39,474 nt of DNA from an uncultured Collinsella sp. (GCA_958348225.1 CATVYG010000020.1:1-39474); one strand, 5' to 3'. Counted from the first letter of the stretch, positions 23,971 through 32,534 are shown. The notes: generated by a model not told the origin, from the letters alone. Translations and numbers: made by a program.

Positions 23971-24067
23971 GGGAACGGATGGGCTCCGGTGGGCTCCGCG
24001 GTCCTCAAAACCGTTGCGAGGCGTGCAAAACGTCTTGGATGTGTTCGATTCACATACGTTCCCGCCA
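23971..24067 (+). tRNA. selC: tRNA-Sec (anticodon TCA), CCA encoded
   Basis: A 97-nt tRNA with the tRNA-Sec shape: 8-position acceptor stem (GGGAACGG / ACGTTCCC), 6-bp D-stem with a 4-nt loop (GGGCTC-CGGT-GGGCTC), 5-bp anticodon stem with loop CCTCAAA, a long variable arm with an 8-bp stem (CGAGGCGT / ACGTCTTG), a 5-bp T-stem with TTCGATT, discriminator G and encoded CCA. The anticodon TCA is at 24005-24007 and reads UGA. Two odd points: position 33, just before the anticodon, is C instead of the near-universal U, and the eighth acceptor pair is G-A. It lies next to selA-selB, which charge and deliver it. Confidence 0.93.
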
Positions 24068-24220
24068 TACGCTACCAGCGCTTTTGTGCTCGCGGTCTTG
24101 CTGCGTGCCGCAAAGGCGCTGTTTTGTTTTGCACGAGCTTTTCGTAGCGCCGCTATTTCGGCGGCTGTATTTAGCTTCGTGCATCGGGTTTCGAGCATGC
24201 CGATGGAGGTGTTTTGCCGT

Positions 24221-24853
24221 ATGACTACCGTAAGACGTGCCGATCTTTCTTGCGTCGTCCAGGCGGGCGGGCTGTCGTCGCGCATGGGCTGCGATAAGGC
24301 ACGCATGGCGTTTTGCGGTGAGCCGCTCATCGAGCGGGTGCTGGGTCGGCTGGCGCCAGTTGCCGGCGAGTTGGTCGTGACGACTTCGCGTCCCAGCGAA
24401 CTTGCCTATCTTGAGGAGCACGCGTTTGGCGGCCTGGTGCCGCGTGTGGTGGCGGACCTTGAAGGACCGGCGGGCGCCATGCGCGGCATCGCGAGCTCGT
24501 TGGCCGCGGCGCGATTGCCGCTCGTGGCGATCGTCGCCTGCGATATGCCGTTTGTCTCTCCGGAACTCATCGGCGCGCTTGCCGATCGTGTTGAGGCCGA
24601 GGCGCTCGACGTGTGCGTGCCGCGCGAGGAGCGGGGGATTGAGCCGCTTTGCGCCGTCTGGCGCCGTGACGCGTGTGCGCCGGCCGCCCATGAGCTGCTC
24701 GCCTGCGACCGCCAGCGCATTCGCTGCCTGATCAATCGCGTTCAGGCTGGTTATATGGATGAACCGCAGATCGTTAAGGCCGCGGGCTCGACGCTCTGCT
24801 TCGAAAACGTCAATACGCCCGAGGAGTTTGCGGCGGCCGAGTTACTCGCCTAG
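24221..24853 (+). CDS. mobA: Molybdenum cofactor guanylyltransferase MobA-like
   Basis: A 210-residue nucleotidyltransferase that links GMP to molybdopterin to form MGD, the cofactor of FdhF and of the oxidoreductase at 18206. The signature is QAGGLSSRMGCDKARM near the N-terminus (MobA form GGxSxRMGxDK), with DLEGPAGAMRGI and VACDMPFVSPEL following and FENVNTPEEF near the end. A CTP-using MocA paralogue is less likely because of the DK after MG. GGAGG (24205-24209) places the start at 24221, not at the in-frame ATG 24203. The 153 nt between selC and this gene hold nothing I can identify. Confidence 0.85.
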   Translation: MTTVRRADLSCVVQAGGLSSRMGCDKARMAFCGEPLIERVLGRLAPVAGELVVTTSRPSELAYLEEHAFGGLVPRVVADLEGPAGAMRGIASSLAAARLPLVAIVACDMPFVSPELIGALADRVEAEALDVCVPREERGIEPLCAVWRRDACAPAAHELLACDRQRIRCLINRVQAGYMDEPQIVKAAGSTLCFENVNTPEEFAAAELLA

Positions 24854-24868
24854 ACGATTGGAGTTGCC

Positions 24869-25264
24869 ATGTCTCACGATATTTGTCCCGACGCGGGAGA
24901 GCCTTGCACTTGCGATGGTTCCGAGCCCTGTACCTGCGGCTGCGGTGGCTGTGGACATACTGCGGAAGAGGAAGCGGCCGCCGCGGCGTATCGCGAGGCA
25001 CATCGCGAAGGCCCGTCCGGTGATGCCCTCGACCACGAGCGCAAGATTATCGTTTCGTTCGACAGCACCTTCGATGTGATGGAGTGCGAGCAGCTTTGTC
25101 TGGATGCCGGCGTGCCCGGGCGCATTATGCCTTTGCCCGGCTCCATTACCGCAGGTTGCGGCCTGTGCTGGGCCATGCCGTTCTCGGGCGATGCGCTCGC
25201 CGCCTTCCGCGCCGCCACTGAGGGCCGCATAACCCCTGCCGACTACCATCAGCTCGTCCTCTAA
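24869..25264 (+). CDS. DUF3343 (Se/S carrier-like) protein with Cys-rich N-terminus
   Basis: A 131-residue protein. Residues 55-131 match DUF3343, a small domain found with selenium genes and proposed to carry Se or S: KIIVSFDSTFDVMECEQLCLDAG, then VPGRIMPLPGSITAGCGLCWAMP (shown in two parts, residues 57-100). The CGLC stretch holds the family's conserved Cys-Gly. Residues 1-30 are unusual: seven cysteines (C6, C13, C15, C21, C23, C25, C28) among Gly, Asp and Pro, with CTCGCGGCGH at the end, which could bind metal or selenium. It lies 15 nt after mobA and close to selABC. A function in selenium delivery is inferred from family and context only. Confidence 0.75.
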   Translation: MSHDICPDAGEPCTCDGSEPCTCGCGGCGHTAEEEAAAAAYREAHREGPSGDALDHERKIIVSFDSTFDVMECEQLCLDAGVPGRIMPLPGSITAGCGLCWAMPFSGDALAAFRAATEGRITPADYHQLVL

Positions 25265-25515
25265 CCACCAACACCACCACAAAGGTGCCCAATGTGGTGG
25301 TTTGGAACATGTGGACGAAACAGCTTCGAAACACGCGATTTGCGCGTTGGGCACTCAAAAACGCTTCTACCTGCATCGTAATCAAAACGAAACATCTGCT
25401 CGTCGGCTTATGCGAAACTTTGCTGCAACAGTGCGATATTATCCATACTCGATAAAGCTCGCGGCGCATGGGGCGCCTCGAACGACACTTTTCTTTTCCA
25501 TCAATTGGAGGAAGC

Positions 25516-26871
25516 ATGAGCTACACGCAGAAAGTTCTCGAAGAGCTCAAGGCCCGCTATCCCGAGCAGCCTGAGTTCATCCAGGCCGCGACCGAGATTC
25601 TCGGCACCATCCAGCCGGCGCTCGACGCCCATCCCGAGTACGAGGAGGCCGCCCTGCTTGAGCGCCTCGTCGAGCCCGAGCGCATCGTCATGTTCCGTGT
25701 TCCCTGGGTCGACGACCAGGGCAAGGTTCAGGTCAACCGCGGTTACCGCGTCGAGTTCAACTCTGCCATTGGACCCTACAAGGGCGGCCTGCGCTTTAAC
25801 CCGACGGTCACCCTGGGTATGCTCAAGTTCCTGGGTCTGGAGCAGATCCTCAAGAACAGCCTGACCACCCTTCCCATGGGCGGCGGCAAGGGCGGCTCCG
25901 ACTTTGACCCCAAGGGCAAGTCCAACAACGAGATCATGCACTTCTGCCAGTCCTTCATGACCGAGCTCTATCGCCACATTGGCCCCAACACCGACGTTCC
26001 CGCCGGCGACCTGGGCGTTGGCGGCCGCGAGGTTGCCTACCTGTTCGGTCAGTACAAGCGCCTGACCAACGAGTGGACCGGCGTTCTTACCGGCAAGGGC
26101 CTCTCCTTTGGCGGCTCGCTCGCCCGTACCGAGGCCACCGGTTACGGTCTGGCCTACTTTGTGGACGAGTACCTTAAGAGCCGCGGCGACTCCTTCGAGG
26201 GCAAGAACGTCGTCGTTCACGGCTCCGGCAACGTCGCTATCTACGCGGTCCAGAAGGTCACTCAGCTCGGCGGCAAGGTGCTCGCCTGCTCCGATACCCA
26301 CGGCTGGGTCGAGGATCCCGACGGCATCGACTACACCGTGCTCGAGCACATCTACAACAAGAAGCGCTCTGGCCACGACAAGGGCGTTACGCTCGCCATG
26401 TACGTTGACGAGAAGCCCAGCGCCGTGTGGCACGAGGGCGACGGCCGCGGCGTTTGGCAGCTGCCCTGCGACATCGCGCTGCCCTGCGCTCGCGAGAACA
26501 CGCTGCTGCTCGAGGATGCCCAGGCGCTCGTCGCCAACGGCTGCAAGGTGGTCGGCGAGGGCGCGAACATGCCCACGACCATCGAGGCCACGACCTACTT
26601 CCAGGAGAACGGCGTTGCCTTTATGCCTGGTAAGGCTGCCAACGCCGGTGGCGTGCTCGTGTCCGGCCTGGAGATGAGCCAGAACGCCGAGCACCTGTCC
26701 TGGACCTTCGAGGAGGTCGACGGCAAGCTCGAGCAGCTCATGCGCGGCATGTTCCACAACGTGGACGACACCGCCAAGGAGTACGGCCAGGAGGGCAACT
26801 TTGTCATGGGCGCCAACATCGCCGGCTTCCTGAAGGTCGCCGACGCCATGCTCGCCCAGGGCGTCTGCTAA
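25516..26871 (+). CDS. gdhA: NADP-type glutamate dehydrogenase
   Basis: A 451-residue hexameric-type glutamate dehydrogenase that makes glutamate from 2-oxoglutarate and ammonium. Marks: RVEFNSAIGPYKGGLRF and LPMGGGKGGSDFDPKGK, with the substrate and catalytic lysines, GTDVPAGDLGVGGRE-like NTDVPAGDLGVGGREV, and the Rossmann motif VVHGSGNVAIYAVQK. Length (about 447-451) fits the NADP-linked bacterial class. GGAGGAAG (from 25507) sets the ATG at 25516. It appears monocistronic: a 251-nt gap precedes it, with a 9-bp CCACCACA/TGTGGTGG hairpin near 25275-25305 and a possible TTGCTG-18-CATACT promoter, and a terminator follows. Confidence 0.95.
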   Translation: MSYTQKVLEELKARYPEQPEFIQAATEILGTIQPALDAHPEYEEAALLERLVEPERIVMFRVPWVDDQGKVQVNRGYRVEFNSAIGPYKGGLRFNPTVTLGMLKFLGLEQILKNSLTTLPMGGGKGGSDFDPKGKSNNEIMHFCQSFMTELYRHIGPNTDVPAGDLGVGGREVAYLFGQYKRLTNEWTGVLTGKGLSFGGSLARTEATGYGLAYFVDEYLKSRGDSFEGKNVVVHGSGNVAIYAVQKVTQLGGKVLACSDTHGWVEDPDGIDYTVLEHIYNKKRSGHDKGVTLAMYVDEKPSAVWHEGDGRGVWQLPCDIALPCARENTLLLEDAQALVANGCKVVGEGANMPTTIEATTYFQENGVAFMPGKAANAGGVLVSGLEMSQNAEHLSWTFEEVDGKLEQLMRGMFHNVDDTAKEYGQEGNFVMGANIAGFLKVADAMLAQGVC

Positions 26872-26898
26872 ATCTTCGCTCGACATAGCCTGTGATGA

Positions 26899-26929
26899 GG
26901 CTCCCAGCCATTCCGGCTGGGAGCCTTTT
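26899..26929 (+). terminator. Rho-independent terminator after gdhA
   Basis: GGCTCCCAGCC (26899-26909) and GGCTGGGAGCC (26915-26925) form a perfect 11-bp stem with a 5-nt loop followed by four T. Confidence 0.95.
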
Positions 26930-26947
26930 CTATCCCGGAGGACTCCT

Positions 26948-27022
26948 CATAACTTGCGGTGATATACGGACTGTTTAGCGTCCCAGAACGGCTAATCAGT
27001 CCGTATATCACCGCAAGTTATG
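26948..27022. repeat. Inverted-repeat family 1, copy 4 (variant arm)
   Basis: Perfect 26-bp arms (26948-26973 and 26997-27022) with an extra inner TTAGC/GCTAA stem. The outer GCGGTGA is as in the other copies, but the inner half is ATACGGACTG/CAGTCCGTAT in place of ATAGTTCCTG/CAGGAACTAT. Because both sides changed together, base pairing is kept. It lies between the gdhA terminator and the molybdenum hydroxylase genes. Confidence 0.85.
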
Positions 27023-27101
27023 GATGGGTGGGTGGATTTTGTCCTAAAACGGTGTGCGGCTCCTCGTTTGGTACACTTAAAAGTACTGGACAAGTGAAGA
27101 G

Positions 27102-28016
27102 ATGGGGGAGAACGTGCTCAAGTTCGGTACCTACGTCCGTGTTGGAAACGCGGCCGAAGCCTATGAGCTCTTGCAGAAGAACCGCAACAACAAGATTGTG
27201 GGCGGCGGCATCTGGATGCGCCTGGGTTCGCGTCGCGTGGCGACGGCGATTGACCTTTCGGCCTGCGGACTCGATCAGATCGAGGAGACCGAGACCGAGT
27301 TTCGCATCGGTGCCATGTGCACCCTGCGCCAGCTCGAGCGTCATGCCGGGCTCAACGCGCTTGTCAACAATGTCTTTGAGTTCGCCGTCCACGACATCGT
27401 GGGCGTGCAGCTGCGCAACACCGCCACGGTGGGCGGCAGCATCTACGGCCGCTTTGGCTTCTCGGACGTGCTCTCCGCCTTCCTCGCGCTCGATTCCTAT
27501 ATAGAGCTGACGGGCGCCGGCCGCGTGCCGCTCGCCGAGTTCGTGAACATGGGTTACGTGCGCGACGTGATCGAGCACATCGTAGTCGTTAAGCACGATT
27601 ACCGTGCAAGCTACGAGGCCGTGCGCAAGGCCGCGACCGACTTCCCCTCCTTAAACGTCACCGCCGCCTGGTGGGACAACAGCTGGCACGTCACCGTGGG
27701 TGCCCGCCCGCTGCGCGCGACCCTGCTGCAGGGCGAGGCATGTGGCCTGGTGAACGAGCGGCCTTCCGAGGACGAGCTGCGCGCCCTGGCCGCATCCGTG
27801 CGTGCCCTGAGCTACGGCACCAACATGTGGGGCTCGGCCGACTACCGCCGTCGCATCTCGGCCCCGCTGGCGATTCAGGCCGTGCGCCGCGCCGCCGGTA
27901 TCGAGCTTTCGGCCGCGCTTGCCCGCGAGCTCGAGGGCGTGCAAGTGCCTAAGTTTGCCACGGACGAGTATTCCTGCCGCCGCGTGCCCGGCGTCGATTC
28001 TAGCGAGGTGCGCTAA
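27102..28016 (+). CDS. Molybdenum hydroxylase FAD-binding subunit
   Basis: A 304-residue protein of the CoxM/XdhB/YgfM family, which passes electrons from the Fe-S subunit to FAD. Visible marks are KIVGGGIWMRLG (FAD pyrophosphate-binding, residues 31-42), AIDLSACGLDQI, RIGAMCTLRQLE and QLRNTATVGGSIYGR, the second FAD motif of this family. It overlaps the next gene by one base (TAATG), so the two form one enzyme. The ATG at 27102 has only a weak ribosome site (GAAGAG); a GTG at 27114 is a less likely option. Length is a little above YgfM of E. coli (about 259). Substrate unknown. Confidence 0.82.
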   Translation: MGENVLKFGTYVRVGNAAEAYELLQKNRNNKIVGGGIWMRLGSRRVATAIDLSACGLDQIEETETEFRIGAMCTLRQLERHAGLNALVNNVFEFAVHDIVGVQLRNTATVGGSIYGRFGFSDVLSAFLALDSYIELTGAGRVPLAEFVNMGYVRDVIEHIVVVKHDYRASYEAVRKAATDFPSLNVTAAWWDNSWHVTVGARPLRATLLQGEACGLVNERPSEDELRALAASVRALSYGTNMWGSADYRRRISAPLAIQAVRRAAGIELSAALARELEGVQVPKFATDEYSCRRVPGVDSSEVR

Positions 28017-30847
28017 TGGCTGCCAAACTCATCGATCTTTCCTTTACGCTCAACGGCCGCAAGGTCAAGGTTCAGATCGCCCCCGACACCATGCTCTTTG
28101 CGCTGCTGCGCGAGCAGGGTTGCGCGTCGGTGCGCTGCGCCTGCGAGACCACCAACTGCGGTCTATGCACGGTGTGGCTTGACGGCGACCCGGTGCTGAG
28201 CTGCTCGGTTCCCGCCGCGCGCGTCGAGGGCCGCTCCGTTACCACGCTCGAGGGCCTCAAGGCCGAGTCCGAGGCACTCGCCCGCGCAATGGCTGCCGAA
28301 GGCGCCGAGCAGTGCGGTTTTTGCGCCCCCGGCCTTATCATGAACGTGCTGGCGCTCGCCCGCGCCGCCAAGGAGGACCCGAGCCTCGTCGCCACGCGCG
28401 AGGAGCTCTCACGCCAGCTCGCCGGCAACCTCTGCCGCTGCAGCGGCTACGAGAGCCAGCTGCGCGCCATCGTGCGCTTCCTCAACGAGTCCGGCGTGCA
28501 GGTGGGCTTCGAGATGCCCGAGCTGCCGGTCAATAACACCAGCTCCGACGGTGTCGCGTACAAGCAGATTACTCATAAGCAGCCCAAGAAGGACTCGAAG
28601 GCGCTGCTCGAGGGTCGTCCCGTCTACACGGGCGATCTGGTGCCCGCCGGCGCCCTGATTGTCAAGCTCAAGCGCAGCCCCTATGCCCGCGCCAAGATCC
28701 GCTCCATCGATACGTCGCGCGCCCTGAAGGTGCCCGGCGTGGTGGGTGTCTATACCTACGAGGACGTGCCCCAGCGCCGCTTTACCATCGCCGGTCAGAG
28801 CTATCCGCAGCCGAGTCCCTACGACCGCCTGATTCTCGAGAACCTGGTTCGCTACCAAAACGAGGAGGTGGCGATCGTCGCCGCCGAGACCGAGGAGGCC
28901 GCCGACAAGGCACTCAAGCTCATCAAGGTCGACTATGAGGTGCTCGAGCCCCTGCTCGACTTTACCCAGGCGCTCGATAACGACATCGTGGTCCACCCCG
29001 AGGGCGACGTGACCTTTATGTTCCCGCAGGGCGGCGACGTTGCTCGCAACCTGGTGTGCAGCGGCACGAGCGACTTTGGCGACTTGGACGAGGCCTTCGC
29101 CCAGAGTGACATTGTCTTCACCCGCACTTACACCAGCCAGGCCACGCAGACTGCGCCCATGGAGACCTTCCGCGCCTTCGCGACGACTGACGCGTTCGGG
29201 CGTATCTCGGTGACCACCTCGACGCAGGTGCCCTTCCACGTGCGCCGCATGGTCGCGCAGTCGCTCGACATTCCGCAGTCGCAGGTGCAGGTCATTAAGC
29301 CGCGCATCGGTGGTGGCTTTGGCTCCAAGCAGACGGGCTGCTGCGAGATCTTCGTGGCGTTTGTCACCCAGCAGACCGGCCGTCCGAGCTACTGCTGCTA
29401 CACCCGCGAGGAGACCATCACCGCGGGCAACTCGCGCCACCAGATGCAGATGACCGTCAAGCTGGGCGCCATGAACGACGGCACCATCACGGCCATCGAT
29501 CTGCACACGCTGTCCAACGCCGGCGCGTACGGCGAGCACGCTACCACGACGATCGGCCTCTCGGGCCACAAGAGCCTGCCCATCTACAACCACGTGAAGG
29601 CGAGCCGCTTTAGCTGGGATGCCGTCTACACCAACACCAACCGCGGCGGCGCGTATCGTGGCTACGGTGCCACCCAGGGCCAGTTTGCCGTGGAGAGCGC
29701 CGTCAACGAGCTCGCCGACATGCTGCACATGGACCCCGCCGACCTGCGCCTTAAGAACATCGTGCGCGAGGGCGAGATCATGCCGCAGTACTACAACGAG
29801 AAGCTCAACGCCTGCGCGCTCGACCGCTGCCTGCTGCGTGCGATGGACATGATCGGCTGGCGCGACAAGCCGCTGGCCGTGGACCTGGGCGACCGCGTGC
29901 GCGCCCTGGGCTGCGCGCTTACCATGCAGGGCTCGGGCATCTCCAACGTGGACATCGCCGGCATCGACATGCGCCTGGAAGAGGACGGCTTCATTACCAT
30001 CGGTACCGGCGCCACCGATAACGGCATGGGCGTCGACACGATCTTGGCGCAGATTGCCGCCGAGGAGCTGGGCGTGGAGAGTTCGATGATCGTGGTGCGC
30101 GGCGTGGACACCGATGTGTCACCGTTCGACGCCGGCTCGTACGCGAGCTCGGGTACGTACGTGACGGGCCTTGCCGCCAAGAACGCCGCGACCGAGCTGC
30201 GCGAGAAGATTTGCGCCAAGGCCGCCCAGATGTGGGACGTGGACGCCGCCGACGTGGTCTTCGATGGCCAGTACGTGCGCCTGTCCGACGAGCGTGCCGC
30301 GCGTGAGCAGAACCGCTACCTCACGCTGCGCGACTTTGCCAACCTGTGCGTCAAGAACATCGCGGGCGGCGATGCGCTCACCTCGCATGCCTCTGCCTGC
30401 CTGCCCGTTTCGCCTCCGCCGTTTATGGCCGGCATTGCCGAGGTCGAGGTCGACAAGGCCACCGGCAAGGTGACTGTGGTGGATTACGCTGCGGCTGTGG
30501 ACTGCGGCACCGTGATCAACGAGGCACTCGCGCGCGTCCAGGCCGAGGGCGGCATTGCCCAGGGCATCGGCCACGCGCTCTACGAGATCGTCGAGCACGA
30601 TGATCGCGGCCGCCTGCGTACCGGCAACTTTATGAGCTACAAGCTGCCCACGCGCCTGGATATCGGAAGCATTCGCGTGGCCTTTGAGCCGAGCTACGAG
30701 CCGACGGGCCCGTTTGGCGCCAAGTCAATCGGCGAGGTCGTCATCAACACGCCGCTCGCCGCCGTGGCCTCGGCCGTGGCGCACGCCACCGGCCACCAGG
30801 TTCGCTCGCTGCCCATCACGCCCGAGAAGGCCCTGCTGGGGGAGTAA
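28016..30847 (+). CDS. Molybdenum hydroxylase, fused 2Fe-2S / Mo subunit (XdhD-like)
   Basis: A 943-residue fusion. The N-terminus is a plant-type [2Fe-2S] domain (C43, C48, C51, C63), then the second 2Fe-2S domain with CGFCAPG and NLCRCSGY. The molybdopterin part shows GGGFGSKQTG, TAPMETFRAF, GGAYRGYGATQGQF, FDAGSYASSGTYVTG and the catalytic Glu in GPFGAKSIGEV. Order, length and several phrases resemble E. coli XdhD/YgfN (about 956 residues), a family linked to selenium-dependent molybdenum hydroxylases, though E. coli XdhD has lost most of the Fe-S cysteines that are present here. Conventional xanthine or aldehyde oxidation is the alternative. The nearby DUF3343 and sel genes favour a selenium link, but yqeB/yqeC-type markers are not in the window. 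Cytoplasmic; no signal peptide. Confidence 0.83.
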   Translation: MAAKLIDLSFTLNGRKVKVQIAPDTMLFALLREQGCASVRCACETTNCGLCTVWLDGDPVLSCSVPAARVEGRSVTTLEGLKAESEALARAMAAEGAEQCGFCAPGLIMNVLALARAAKEDPSLVATREELSRQLAGNLCRCSGYESQLRAIVRFLNESGVQVGFEMPELPVNNTSSDGVAYKQITHKQPKKDSKALLEGRPVYTGDLVPAGALIVKLKRSPYARAKIRSIDTSRALKVPGVVGVYTYEDVPQRRFTIAGQSYPQPSPYDRLILENLVRYQNEEVAIVAAETEEAADKALKLIKVDYEVLEPLLDFTQALDNDIVVHPEGDVTFMFPQGGDVARNLVCSGTSDFGDLDEAFAQSDIVFTRTYTSQATQTAPMETFRAFATTDAFGRISVTTSTQVPFHVRRMVAQSLDIPQSQVQVIKPRIGGGFGSKQTGCCEIFVAFVTQQTGRPSYCCYTREETITAGNSRHQMQMTVKLGAMNDGTITAIDLHTLSNAGAYGEHATTTIGLSGHKSLPIYNHVKASRFSWDAVYTNTNRGGAYRGYGATQGQFAVESAVNELADMLHMDPADLRLKNIVREGEIMPQYYNEKLNACALDRCLLRAMDMIGWRDKPLAVDLGDRVRALGCALTMQGSGISNVDIAGIDMRLEEDGFITIGTGATDNGMGVDTILAQIAAEELGVESSMIVVRGVDTDVSPFDAGSYASSGTYVTGLAAKNAATELREKICAKAAQMWDVDAADVVFDGQYVRLSDERAAREQNRYLTLRDFANLCVKNIAGGDALTSHASACLPVSPPPFMAGIAEVEVDKATGKVTVVDYAAAVDCGTVINEALARVQAEGGIAQGIGHALYEIVEHDDRGRLRTGNFMSYKLPTRLDIGSIRVAFEPSYEPTGPFGAKSIGEVVINTPLAAVASAVAHATGHQVRSLPITPEKALLGE

Positions 30848-30871
30848 CGGGTCAGCGAACAAGTCGTAATG

Positions 30872-30901
30872 GGCGGGGCGGGGCAACTCGCCCCGCCTTT
30901 T
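30872..30901 (+). terminator. Rho-independent terminator after the Mo hydroxylase
   Basis: GGCGGGGCG (30872-30880) pairs with CGCCCCGCC (30889-30897), followed by four T. Confidence 0.9.
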
Positions 30902-30957
30902 GCACTCATGGTGAGGTCGTGAGCTAAAAACGTGTGCGTGCGCTTGCCGTTCGTATC

Positions 30958-30966
30958 TGCTATCAT
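30958..30966 (+). promoter_or_regulatory. Extended -10 promoter of tRNA-Leu
   Basis: TGC-TATCAT (30958-30966) is a TGn extended -10 about 19 nt before the tRNA. No good -35 is seen at the right distance; TTGCCG at 30944-30949 is too close. Confidence 0.4.
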
Positions 30967-30985
30967 TCCTAGTCTGTGCGCTCAT

Positions 30986-31069
30986 GCGGGCGTGGCGGAA
31001 TTGGTAGACGCGCCAGATTTAGGTTCTGGTGGGATTCCCGTGAAGGTTCGAGTCCTTTCGCCCGCACCA
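30986..31069 (+). tRNA. tRNA-Leu (anticodon TAG)
   Basis: An 84-nt tRNA with a 7-bp acceptor stem GCGGGCG/CGCCCGC, discriminator A and encoded CCA. The anticodon stem CCAGA/TCTGG holds the loop TTTAGGT, with anticodon TAG at 31020-31022 and U at position 33. A short variable stem and the T-loop GTTCGAGTCC are typical of class II tRNA-Leu. It decodes CUA and other CUN codons and stands alone upstream of tig. Confidence 0.97.
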
Positions 31070-31159
31070 ACGCACCCGCGTCGGCTTATGCCCTCGCGAC
31101 GCTTGTTGCATAAAGGTACCAGCACCTCAGATAAGCTGGGCAGTATGAGGAGGAACGTG

Positions 31160-32458
31160 TTGAACATCACCGCTTCTGACGTCAAGGACGCCAAGCTCAC
31201 CGCTACGGTCACCATCCCGGCCGCCGACGTCGACGCCGCGATCAAGAAGGCCTACAAGGACACCGCCAAGAAGTACCGCTTCCCGGGCTTCCGCGCCGGT
31301 AAGGCTCCCCGTCCGGTCATCGACTCCGCTCTTGGCGCCGAGGCTACCCTCGCTCAGGCCACCAACGACCTGATCGCCGCCAACGAGCCCGCCGTCCTCA
31401 ACGAGCTGGACATCGTCCCCACCAAGAGCGGTGACTACAAGGAGCTCGACCTCGCCAAGGATCACGAGGACTACACCTACACCGTCGAGTTCTCCCTGCG
31501 TCCTGCCGCTGAGCTCTCCTCCTTCGACGCCGTCGAGATCGAGATGCCCCCTGCGGAGGTCACCGAGTCCGAGATCAACAACCAGGTCGAGATGCTCCTC
31601 AACTACCGTGCCACCTTCGAGGACGTCGAGGGTCGCGCCGTCGAGGCCGAGGACTACGTCACCGTCGACCTCAAGGCCGTCGAGAATGCCGACAACTTTG
31701 CCGCCGAGGGCCGCATGCTCATCGCCGGTAGCGACAGCAACCCCAAGGAGTTCAACGAGGCCCTGATCGGCGCTAACGTTGACGACGTCAAGACCGTCAC
31801 CTGGACCGACGAGGTCGAGGAGGGCGAGGAGGCCGAGACCCACACCGTCGAGGTCACCGTCAAGGGCATCAAGGTCCGCAACACCCCCGAGCTCACCGAC
31901 GAGCTCGTCAAGTCCGACTTTGGCTTCGACAGCATCGACGCCATGCGCGACGCCATCAAGATTGAGATCGAGCAGGACAAGGCTTCCCGCCTCCCGGCCG
32001 AGAAGGAGAACCGTTGCGTCTCCGCTCTCGCTGAGCGTCTGCAGCTCGACGAGATGGACGCCGACTACGAGCAGTCCGTCTTTGAGGAGCTCGGCCAGAA
32101 CTTCCTGTCCAACCTCGCTGCCCGCGGCATGACGCTGGACACCTGGCTGCCCGCTTCCGGCCTGACCATGGAGCAGTTCATTGGCGACCTGCACAAGCAG
32201 GCCAACGACGTTGCCCGTGAGTCCCTGGCGCTCGACGCCCTCGCCCGTGAGCTCAAGATCGAGGTCACCGAGGACGACATCAACGCCGAGTTCGAGAAGG
32301 CCGGCGTCAAGGACGTCGAGGCTTCCAAGGCCGAGTTCATCGCCGATGGCCGCATGCCTGCCGTCCGCGAGTCCATCCGTCGCTCCAAGGCCGTCGACCA
32401 CCTGGTCGAGAACGCCAAGGTGACCGAGGTCGACGAGACCGCCAAGGACGCCGAGTAA
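31160..32458 (+). CDS. tig: Trigger factor (ribosome-bound chaperone)
   Basis: A 432-residue peptidyl-prolyl isomerase/chaperone that binds nascent chains at the ribosome exit. The N-terminal ribosome-binding part carries YRFPGFRAGKAPRPVID, equivalent to the GFRxGKxP tail-binding signature. Residues from about 155 form the FKBP-like domain (VTVDLKAVENADNFAAEG, split), and the C-terminal helices are charge-rich. Start choice: AGGAGG at 31148-31153 is 6 nt before the TTG at 31160 (NITASDVKD); GTG 31157 is too close and ATG 31145 overlaps the ribosome site itself. Trigger factor commonly precedes clpP-clpX, as here. Confidence 0.95.
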   Translation: MNITASDVKDAKLTATVTIPAADVDAAIKKAYKDTAKKYRFPGFRAGKAPRPVIDSALGAEATLAQATNDLIAANEPAVLNELDIVPTKSGDYKELDLAKDHEDYTYTVEFSLRPAAELSSFDAVEIEMPPAEVTESEINNQVEMLLNYRATFEDVEGRAVEAEDYVTVDLKAVENADNFAAEGRMLIAGSDSNPKEFNEALIGANVDDVKTVTWTDEVEEGEEAETHTVEVTVKGIKVRNTPELTDELVKSDFGFDSIDAMRDAIKIEIEQDKASRLPAEKENRCVSALAERLQLDEMDADYEQSVFEELGQNFLSNLAARGMTLDTWLPASGLTMEQFIGDLHKQANDVARESLALDALARELKIEVTEDDINAEFEKAGVKDVEASKAEFIADGRMPAVRESIRRSKAVDHLVENAKVTEVDETAKDAE

Positions 32459-32534
32459 TTCTCGCCACCTTGCCCGCGAGCGCATGCGTGCGCCCGTGAT
32501 GGGGTAAAGTTATACACCGGTTATCCGGTTGCTT

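Noticed and set aside
24203..24220. Longer MobA starting at ATG 24203 or upstream near 23933
   Set aside because: A longer frame would run through tRNA-Sec; GGAGG at 24205-24209 fits the ATG at 24221.
31127..32485. Long minus-strand frame over tig
   Set aside because: Low-complexity Leu/Val/Asp/Gly-rich antisense of the trigger factor gene.
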